From the NCBI GenBank assembly GCA_016711225.1, contig JADJTK010000055.1:1-5957 (forward strand): 5,957 bases of DNA, written 5' to 3'. The position numbers were made by a program, and so were the translations under genes. Below the pieces are notes generated by a model. That model was not told the DNA's origin. It ran no database searches and saw only the letters and a list, made by a program, of their open reading frames with translations. The stretch comes from Opitutaceae bacterium. GTDB lineage: Bacteria > Verrucomicrobiota > Verrucomicrobiia > Opitutales > Opitutaceae. This document shows, one piece after another, positions 1-4,884 of this stretch. Every line of letters starts with the position of its first letter. Position 1 is the stretch's first letter.

Positions 1-124
1 TCAAAGCCCGAAGGCGCGATGACCGCAGTCTCTACGAATCGGCGCGCGGTGCGGATCAGCGGCGTTGGATAGAGGAGCGACCTGTCCCCAGGCCAATAAC
101 GCCCCGGGGCCTCAGGCGATCGTG
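1..124. other. Left edge, no firm gene
   Basis: Nothing here can be assigned. Frame 1 is open from the left edge to a TAG at 70-72, so the last two dozen codons of an upstream plus-strand gene are possible, but the peptide matches nothing I know. A perfect 10-base palindrome, GCCCCGGGGC, lies at 101-110, just upstream of the aminopeptidase start. It has no T-run and is easily explained by chance in GC-rich DNA. Confidence 0.3.
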
Positions 125-882
125 ATGCCTGTCCTGAATCAAGCACCGAGAGATTGAGCAGATGCGCCGGGTCAGCAAACTCGCCGCAGACACCCTGCTC
201 TACATCGGGAAGAAGCTGCGGCCGAGCGCGACCACCGATGACATCAGCACCCTCGTCCACGAGTTCACCGTCACGGCGGGGCCCGCCGGGGGCCGCTCAG
301 TTACCACGGCTTCCCCAGAGCTGTATACGTCGGTGAACGGGTCGTCTGCCACGGCATCCCACCAAGCAGAGCTCAGGACGGCGACCTCGTGAACGTCGAT
401 GTCACCCCGGTGCTACCGCCCGCAGAAGGGCGCTGGTTCAACGACACGAGCGCGACGTTTTATGCAGGCACCCCCTCGGACGACGCGAAGAAGGTGGTGG
501 AGGTGGCCCGGCGAGCGCTGCAGGTTGGGCATCGCCACGGTGCGCCCCGGCGCGCGGCTAGGCGACATCGGCGGGCGATCTCCGCCTGGGCGAAGTCTCA
601 GGATACTCTGTGGTTCAGGACTACGCCGGGCACGGCATCGGCCGCATCTTCCACGACGAGCCGGCGGTGTCCCGCGGGGTCCGGGCAGGCACGGGCCCGG
701 TGATGCCGCAAAGGCATGTGTTTCACCGTGCGAGCCGATGATCAACCTCAGCCACCACGACATCGACCACACCGGTGGCGGCTGGTCGGTGATCGGAAAC
801 GCGGCAGCCTCTCGGCGCGGTTCGAGCACCGTCGTGGTCACTGGAAGACTGCGGGTGCTCACCCGGCGCGGCGCAGTGCTGA
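125..882 (+). CDS. map: Methionine aminopeptidase, type I (frame-broken)
   Basis: This metalloenzyme removes the initiator methionine from nascent proteins in the cytosol. The ATG at 125 begins MPVL, and after a slip near 137 the text continues as a typical N-terminus (IK..REIEQMRRVSKLAADTL). All six residues expected from the family are present although spread over frames: His of VCHGIP (350-352), Asp of NVDV (398-400), Asp of FNDTS (443-445), His of AGHGIG (about 640), Glu of EPMI (about 732) and Glu of RFEHTVVVT (about 826). About eleven frame switches are needed. Restoring them gives roughly 252 residues, normal for the short bacterial form. The C-terminal end is uncertain: the text fades after RVLTRRGAVL near 880, while one frame stays open to 947. 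I end it at 882 because a terminator-like hairpin begins at 905. The intact active site argues for sequence error rather than a decayed gene. Identification is firm, boundaries are approximate. Confidence 0.93.
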
Positions 883-904
883 ATGGACTCAGAGGACAGG
901 CCCT

Positions 905-925
905 GGGCCGATCTGGGGCCCTTTT
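905..925 (+). terminator. Candidate intrinsic terminator after map
   Basis: GGGCC at 905-909 pairs with GGCCC at 917-921 across a seven-base loop, followed directly by TTTT at 922-925. The stem is short (five G:C pairs) and the T-run modest, but its place just past the aminopeptidase end and before the next gene fits a terminator. Confidence 0.5.
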
Positions 926-1050
926 CCTGCTTCGTTCCGCCCGATGAGGCCGGGCCGCGTCGCCTCTTCTCATGGATCCCTAATACGGGTCATGGGGAAG
1001 GCTCCGGACAGTGCGTATAAGAGAGGAGCGTACCCAACAAGGGACACTCA

Positions 1051-1556
1051 ATGACCGACGCTCACCTGCATCTGCTCGTCAACCACCTGCCCATCGTGGG
1101 CGCGGCGCTCTCGACGCTCCTCTGGGGCCTCGCGCTCTTGACCGGCGGCGATCGCTGGCGCGCTCGGGCGGCGGCCTTGGCCGCAGTGTTCACCGGCGCG
1201 GGCGCAGCAGCGGCGAAACTCGCTCGGAGAGCCCGCTGAAGGCCGTCGAGCGCCTGCCCTGGGCTGATGAGGCGCTGATGCACGAGCACGAGGAGCGCGC
1301 CGAGGCCGCCACCGTCGTCGCCGTGATCGGCGGGTGCTCGGCCTCGCGGCTGGGGCATCGCCGAGAAGAAGGACAAAGGGCCATCGCCCTCACCGGCGCG
1401 GCCCTGGTCGGCGCCATCGGCACCGCCGGGCTCATGGGCTGGACCGGCCAGGCCGGCGGTCAGATTCGCCACGACGAGATCCGCGACGGCGCGCCCGCGG
1501 GCGCGACGGGCGCCGCCGGGGCGGGTGAGGCCGGAGAAGAAGAGGACGACGACTAG
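1051..1556 (+). CDS. Small integral membrane protein, DUF2231-like (frame-broken)
   Basis: Unknown function. The ATG at 1051 has a good ribosome site, AAGGGA at 1039-1044, six bases upstream. The N-terminus HLHLLVNHLPIVG is a signature I associate with small membrane proteins of the DUF2231 type or a close relative. Restoring frames gives about 168 residues with four hydrophobic stretches: one right after NHLPIVG, one at AAALAAVFTG, one at TVVAVIGG..LGLAAWGIA, and one at LTGAALVGAIGTAGLMGW. The last is followed by GGQIRHDEIR, another motif typical of these proteins. Between helices 2 and 3 lies a polar stretch (LPWADEALMHEHEERAEA) with several His and Glu, which could bind a metal or haem, but this is only inference. 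The tail is Gly/Ala-rich and ends in a run of acidic residues before TAG at 1554-1556. Frame slips lie near 1215, 1333, 1350 and 1382. It seems to be a single-gene unit. Confidence 0.7.
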
Positions 1557-1636
1557 TCTCCCCTGTCTACGCTCGCCTCGCGAGGGCGCCGCCCGGCTGG
1601 CGCTCTCGCAGAGCCCGTTGCAGTTCTGTTACAATA

Positions 1637-2482
1637 GTGAGGTCCCATCACCTCGGTCCACCCTTGGAAGACCAGCTCCTTCGAGACACCGCAGCGGCCC
1701 TGCCAGAAGACCCTCGGCCGCCCCTCCACCGCCATCGTGCTCGGCAGCGGCCTGGGCCTCGTGAGCAGCCTCGCCGCCAACGCCAAGGCCGTGCCCTACG
1801 GCGAGCTTGGCCTGCCCACCACGGGCATCGTCGGCCACGCCGGGGCGCTCCTCGTCGGTGAGCACGCCGGTCGCCGCGTGGCGTTCCTCTCCGGTCGGGT
1901 TCACCACTACGAGGGCCGCGCGCCAGAAGAGCTCGTTCGCGCCGTGCGCGCCGTGGCCTTGTGGGGCGCAAAGCGCTTTGTGCTCACCAACGCCGTGGGC
2001 GGCATTCACGCCGACCTGCACATCGGCGAGCTGGTCTTGGTCGAGGACCACATCAACCTCACCGGGGCCAACCCCCTGCGCGGCCCCAACCTCAACACCG
2101 ACGGCGCCCGGCCCCGCTTCCCCGATCTGAACAACCTCTACGACGCCCAGGCTCCGCGCCGGGCCGCCGAGGCCGCCGCGGGCCTGGGCCTGCGCCTGCA
2201 CAGCGGCGTTTATGCGGCGATGGCCGGCCCGTCGTACGAGACCCCGGCGGAGATCCGCATGCTGCAGGTGATGGGCGCGAAGGTCGTGGGCATGTCTTTG
2301 GTTCACGAGGCCATCGCCCTGCGCCACCTCGGCGTGCCGCTCATCGCCGTGTCCACGGTGTCCAACCTCGCCGCCGGGCTCACTGAGATCCGCCGAACCC
2401 CGACGACGTCACCCGGGCCGTGGCCTTGGCGGCGGGCGATCTCCGCGCGCTGTTGGGCGCCTGCGTCGGGCAGTGGTCTTGA
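1637..2482 (+). CDS. Purine nucleoside phosphorylase (two frame breaks)
   Basis: This cytosolic enzyme splits purine (deoxy)nucleosides with phosphate into free base and (deoxy)ribose-1-phosphate. It belongs to the trimeric, mammalian-like PNP/MTAP family. In order the sequence shows the phosphate loop VLGSGLG (1737-1757), HHYEG (1902-1916), TNAVGG (1986-2003), the base-site motif AGPSYETPAE (from 2223), VGMS (2286-2297) and SNLAAGL (2361 on) with the Asn that contacts the purine. VHEA replaces the more usual VPEA. The middle, about 1713-2390, is one clean frame. A slip near 1705 separates it from the N-terminal text LEDQLLRDTAAAL, and one near 2392 from the tail PNPDDVTRAVALAAGD, which ends at TGA 2480-2482. 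The start is either GTG 1637 or TTG 1664; the latter gives about 273 residues, normal for the family. It overlaps the cytidine deaminase start by four bases. Whether the preferred substrate is inosine/guanosine or methylthioadenosine cannot be read safely. Confidence 0.95.
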
Positions 2483-2907
2483 GCCACGACGCCCAAGACG
2501 AGGCGCTCCTCGCCGCCGCCCGCGCCGCCCGCCAGCGGGCGCTTCGCCCCCTACTCCGGCTTCTTCGTCGCGCCGCCGTGCGCCGCCGCCGATGGCCAGG
2601 TGTTCACCAGCTGCAACGTCGGGTGGCCTCGTACTCCTTGACCTGCTGCGCAGGCGGGTCGCCGTCTTCAAAGCCGTCTCCGAGGGCGCGACAGAGCTCG
2701 TGGCCTGCGCCGTCATCGCCGACTTGAGCCCCCGGCGAGCCCCCTGCGGCGCGTGTCGGCAGGTGCTTTATGACTTCGGCGCGGAGATGACCGTGCTCTT
2801 GGAGAACGTGCAGGGGAGCTGCGGCGGCTGCCGCTCAGGTGCTGTTGCCGGATGCGTTTGAGCCGGCGCAGGTGCTCCAGGCAGTGAAGGCGCATCCTGG
2901 GGCTTGA
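2479..2907 (+). CDS. cdd: Cytidine deaminase (frame-broken)
   Basis: This zinc enzyme hydrolyses cytidine and deoxycytidine to uridine and deoxyuridine in pyrimidine salvage. Joining five frame segments gives about 143 residues, near the length of the tetrameric family: LLAAARAARQRA, then FAPYSGFFV, the DGQVFTSCNV strand, ASYSLTCCA, RVAVFKAVSEGATELVA, the zinc motif PCGACRQ (Cys codons 2745-2747 and 2754-2756), EMTVLLENVQG, and the tail LLPDAFEPAQVLQAV ending at TGA 2905-2907. The third zinc Cys is in TCCA near 2650. The catalytic Glu that should follow (CAE) sits exactly at a frame slip and is not readable, most simply through one lost base. The start is TTG 2479, overlapping the phosphorylase stop as TTGA; GTG 2473 is an alternative. 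This implies a coupled two-gene salvage operon. One continuous frame from 1737 to 2861 falsely fuses the two enzymes. Confidence 0.93.
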
Positions 2908-2938
2908 GGGAGTGCTCAGCGCGTGACCAAAGGCCACC

Positions 2939-2963
2939 ACTCCCCATGCGGCGTCTGGGGAGT
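2939..2963. repeat. Inverted repeat after cdd, possible terminator
   Basis: ACTCCCCA (2939-2946) and TGGGGAGT (2956-2963) form a perfect eight-base stem around a nine-base loop, 31 bases past the deaminase stop. No T-run follows on either strand, so a factor-independent terminator is not shown. The position suggests an operon end or a protein-binding site. Confidence 0.45.
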
Positions 2964-3187
2964 TGACGACTCAAGGTGAGCGACCGCGCCCAGCCCCCGC
3001 CGGGCGCGAGGTGGCGAGGTCGTTTGTGGAAGGTGTCGGCGTGTGTCGATTAATACGCATGGGCGGAGAGTTGGTTATCGCTTGGCGGGGTCAATGGTGG
3101 AGTAGCCCGCGTAGGGGGCTACAAGCGCTGCAAGCCGTCGGACTAACAGAGGATTGCGAGGTAGCGATTGAGTGGCATCTGCGTTGA
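2963..3187 (+). CDS. Possible small protein, unidentified
   Basis: A 74-codon frame from TTG 2963 to TGA 3185-3187. I do not recognise it. The first third is basic and Pro/Arg-rich and reads like non-coding GC-rich DNA. The second half, from RLIRMGGELVIAWRG to TEDCEVAIEWHLR, reads more like a folded domain, with a Trp pair (QWW) and an acidic C-terminus. If real, translation might begin at the internal ATG at 3059. A seven-base perfect hairpin (3102-3122) lies inside. There is no clear ribosome site and codon bias is weak (third-position GC about 59% by hand count), so it may be chance. Confidence 0.25.
   Translation: MTTQGERPRPAPAGREVARSFVEGVGVCRLIRMGGELVIAWRGQWWSSPRRGLQALQAVGLTEDCEVAIEWHLR
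3102..3122. repeat. Perfect hairpin
   Basis: GTAGCCC (3102-3108) and GGGCTAC (3116-3122) are exact reverse complements around a seven-base loop. No T-run follows. It sits inside the weak frame 2963-3187, which makes either the frame or a regulatory role for the hairpin doubtful. Confidence 0.4.
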
Positions 3188-3387
3188 GGCTATCCTGGTG
3201 TTGGGACGTTCTCACGCAGGAGTGGATTGAACTCCGTCAAAGAGGCTTCTCAATCTTCGGTGATGAAGGCGGCTTGCCGAGCGGCTTGCGAGCCGGAACT
3301 GTCCACTTCTTTAGAACAAGCATCCTCCATCCGGTCTTGTCAGCACTACGGGGCTGCATCATAATAGCTGCGTCTTCGGGTCAATAG
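3172..3387 (+). CDS. Possible small protein, unidentified
   Basis: A 71-codon frame from GTG 3172 to TAG 3385-3387, overlapping the end of the preceding frame by 16 bases. I do not recognise it. The stretch WIELRQRGFSIFGDEGGLPSG is the most protein-like part, and a hydrophobic tail, ALRGCIIIAA, ends it. A nine-base direct repeat, GCGGCTTGC, occurs at 3269-3277 and 3281-3289. On the minus strand the same DNA holds a competing frame of about 41 codons, running down from about 3365, with a Lys/Pro-rich product, so neither strand is secure. It converges on the minus-strand gene that ends at 3404. Confidence 0.2.
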   Translation: MASALRLSWCWDVLTQEWIELRQRGFSIFGDEGGLPSGLRAGTVHFFRTSILHPVLSALRGCIIIAASSGQ

Positions 3388-3403
3388 ATGACCCTACCCA
3401 AGC

Positions 3404-4048
3404 TCAAGAATGCGTGACTGCCAACTTCCCGGCTCTCGAAGTGCGATCACCAAACCGACCGAAATCTTCGAATTCGATGTCTCCACTCGCCCCTTCCTGG
3501 CGGCTGCATCCCGCATGGTATGCGTACGTTCCGAGTTGGGTCGAAGTGATCAAATCAGATAGTTGATCGTAAACATGTTCGTATTTCTTGCTCTGGGGTC
3601 TTGCGCCGACGAATAGTAACGCCCCTTTTTCGTAGGCTACGCGCCGCTGATTAGCGACTTGGCATACTTCTGACCACCGATTCCTCGGTAGTGAAAAAAG
3701 TTGCTGGCGCCGATCATATTATATCGATATTGCACCCTCTCAGGGATAGAAAGCCTTCGGCTATTGTTGTCGTCCCTGACGTGATACAGCGGAAGATCCA
3801 TCTGAAAGTCCGAGAAGTCGGACCAGGTGCCATGGTGGTACGGCACGAACCAGTGATGATCGGTAGCTTTCCAGTTCAGGTACTCTGTGAAGTGGTGCAT
3901 AAAGCTGCGAAAGCCAGTGCTCCGTTCAGCGTAGTCGAGGCGAAGCTCTTCTATCGGCCCTGGTGTTAATGAGGATGATACCGCGCTGCGCAATGGCTGT
4001 GAATGAATCGAAGCCGCAAAAAGTGCTGGCGCGGGTCCCGTGCCAACG
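3404..4048 (-). CDS. Hypothetical aromatic- and His-rich protein (frame-broken)
   Basis: Unidentified, but the best gene candidate in the accessory stretch. Reading right to left, three frame segments join into about 215 residues. The first (from about 4048) has GFDSFTAIAQRGIILINTR. The second (3969-3680) has LRLDYAERSTGFRSFMHHF, then YLNWKATDHHWFVPYHHGT, WSDFSDFQMDLPLYHV, and RRLSIPERVQYRYNMIGA. The third (about 3675-3404) has NQRRVAYEKGALLFVGARP, KKYEHVYDQLSDLITS, and ends with GKLAVTHS and TGA at 3406-3404. Many Trp, Tyr, Phe and His, with no long hydrophobic run, suggest a soluble globular protein. By hand count the third-position GC of the middle part is about 67%, against about 55% for the plus-strand frame at 3691-3969, which favours the minus strand. 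The 5' end is undefined: TTG 3993 opens one frame, and a stop at 4049-4051 bounds another. The clustered His residues might be catalytic or metal-binding, but no family motif supports that. Confidence 0.5.
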
Positions 4049-4083
4049 TCAAGCCCCCACGTTGATCCCCTGGAATCCCCAGG
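4027..4083. repeat. Three tandem hairpins
   Basis: Three inverted repeats lie side by side in 57 bases. First, 4027-4033 with 4039-4045, seven pairs including one G:T, loop of five. Second, CAACGT 4044-4049 with ACGTTG 4059-4064, loop of nine. Third, CCTGG 4069-4073 with CCAGG 4079-4083, loop of five. They lie at the 5' edge of the minus-strand gene, upstream of the possible plus-strand gene at 4209. They could be operator or leader structure or a mobile-element scar. Confidence 0.4.
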
Positions 4084-4208
4084 AATTAAGCCGCACTCGG
4101 GGAGACGTCGAAAATTGAGCTGAAAGCGATGGTAGCAGTCGAGAGAGTGGAGAACTGCCCCGTAAGCCGCGACGCAGCCCCTGGCTCATCATAGGAGATG
4201 GAATCACG
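4084..4208. promoter_or_regulatory. Divergent intergenic gap with ribosome site
   Basis: This is the space between the minus-strand gene and the possible plus-strand gene. A strong ribosome-site match, AGGAG, sits at 4193-4197, eleven bases before GTG 4209 and fourteen before TTG 4212. An ATG at 4198 overlaps the end of the site and runs into TGA after five codons. I found no convincing -35/-10 pair on either strand. Confidence 0.35.
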
Positions 4209-4657
4209 GTGTTGAGCACGTCAGCGAAGCCGTGCGGCGATATGACTCCCTCGGTCTTCGTCGGTACCAGCAGTTCGTCTAAGCACGAACTTATCCAGCA
4301 GAGTTGCTATCCGCTCAAAGCTGGTGTACCGCCAATCAGTTTCGTTAGCCCACGAGAAAGTCTTGTTGCATTGGCATCGTTCTGGTGTATCCGCGGGCGC
4401 CTTGCAGCACCACGCTGGAGCCTCAGGAAACCATCAAGGGACTTTGAAACAAACTTCCGGACGGTGCGAGCAGCGTCGCGATCCGCGACCGACAGGTAAA
4501 CGCCGAAGCGGAATTGAGGGAGGCGAAGATCTTGATAGACCAAGTCGGGCCTGTGACAAAAAGCTACAAGCCCAATCAACGAGTGGCCCGCTCCTACCGC
4601 GCCCCCCGCCGCATTCGCTCCCGCGCGACCTCCCAAGGGATCGACGTCTCGGGGTGA
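4209..4657 (+). CDS. Possible plus-strand protein, unidentified (frame-broken)
   Basis: Strand and extent are disputed. The plus-strand reading starts at GTG 4209, behind AGGAG, with DMTPSVFVGTSSSSKHELIQQ; after a slip near 4303 it continues with IGIVLVYPRAPCSTTLEPQ, then NKLPDGASSVAIRDRQ and AEAELREAKILIDQVGP, ending at TGA 4655-4657, or earlier at TGA 4554-4556 in another frame. Hand counts give about 70% GC at third positions. Against it, two in-frame stops (near 4345 and 4446) must be errors, and the full form runs 64 bases into the antitoxin on the other strand. The minus strand also reads plausibly (GVYLSVADRDAARTVRKFV near 4480; YTSFERIATLLDKFVLRRT near 4290) but with lower third-position GC and no start. 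The N-terminal VFVGTSSS faintly recalls TIR-like nucleotide-binding proteins; this is too little for an assignment. Confidence 0.35.
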
Positions 4658-4790
4658 GCCCGATAGTCCGCGAGCCGGTCTTGAAGCTCAGCGCGCTGTG
4701 CCTCGGTGATCGACAGATCTTGCGGTCGCTCGGCAACTGGCAGGCCGCGAGAAGTCCCTGGACGTAGAGAACACGCTCAGTCGGGGTCAT
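4594..4790 (-). CDS. Antitoxin, addiction-module component TIGR02574 type (one frame break)
   Basis: This is the small antitoxin of a toxin-antitoxin module; relatives neutralise RelE/ParE-type toxins and repress their own operon. ATG at 4790 opens MTPTERVLYVQGLLAACQLP, and after one slip near 4720 the text goes on as DLSITEAQRAELQDRLADY, then RAHPETSIPWEVARERMRR, to TAG at 4596-4594. The LT/IT-x-x-QRAEL-x-x-RL helix and the IPWE-V-R-R end are the family signature. Restoring exactly one base makes the gene 66 codons including the stop, the normal size. GGAG lies three bases before the start. No RelE/ParE-like protein follows where the toxin usually sits: the next 380 bases on this strand do not show the usual ParE N-terminal pattern. 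It is therefore either an orphan or paired with an unknown toxin. Its N-terminal frame runs on without a stop from the membrane protein upstream, a false fusion. Confidence 0.85.
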
Positions 4791-4819
4791 CTGCTCCGAA
4801 GGTGGGTTCCATAGGCTGG

Positions 4820-4825
4820 AGTATA
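4820..4825 (-). promoter_or_regulatory. Possible -10 element of the antitoxin
   Basis: On the minus strand TATACT lies 29 bases before the antitoxin ATG, a sensible distance for a short leader. The best -35 match, TTGATC at 4844-4839, is only 13 bases away, too close for a standard promoter unless bases are missing from the sequence. Confidence 0.3.
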
Positions 4826-4884
4826 GCTGAGGGGATCGGATCAAGCCCACTATACCAACGCCTGCAATTTGTTCCGACCTCTCC

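Noticed and set aside
413..973. Long minus-strand frame opposite the aminopeptidase
   Set aside because: It is the GC-rich shadow of a firmly identified plus-strand gene, and its Arg/Pro-rich product has no protein texture.
1016..1021. TATAAG as -10 element for the membrane protein gene
   Set aside because: The position is right for the ATG at 1051, but the bases at -35 (TGGGGA) do not match well enough to call a promoter.
1602..1614. Hairpin GCTCT-CGC-AGAGC after the membrane protein gene, as a terminator
   Set aside because: Only five pairs with a three-base loop, and no T-run follows.
1630..1635. TACAAT as -10 element for the phosphorylase
   Set aside because: No acceptable -35 at 16-18 bases; the nearest, TTGCAG at 1618, is only six bases away. 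AT-rich by local standards but unsupported.
1629..2327. Minus-strand 232-codon frame opposite the phosphorylase
   Set aside because: It is antisense to a clean, motif-complete phosphorylase; Gly/Ala/Val/Gln repeats are the usual shadow of such genes.
3691..3969. Plus-strand 92-codon frame opposite the hypothetical minus-strand gene
   Set aside because: It reads fairly well, but third-position GC is near 55% against about 67% on the minus strand, it has no ribosome site, and the minus-strand text continues convincingly beyond both ends.
4026..4044. Sigma-54 type -24/-12 site
   Set aside because: CTGGCGCG resembles the -24 half, but the GC of the -12 half is two bases too far away.
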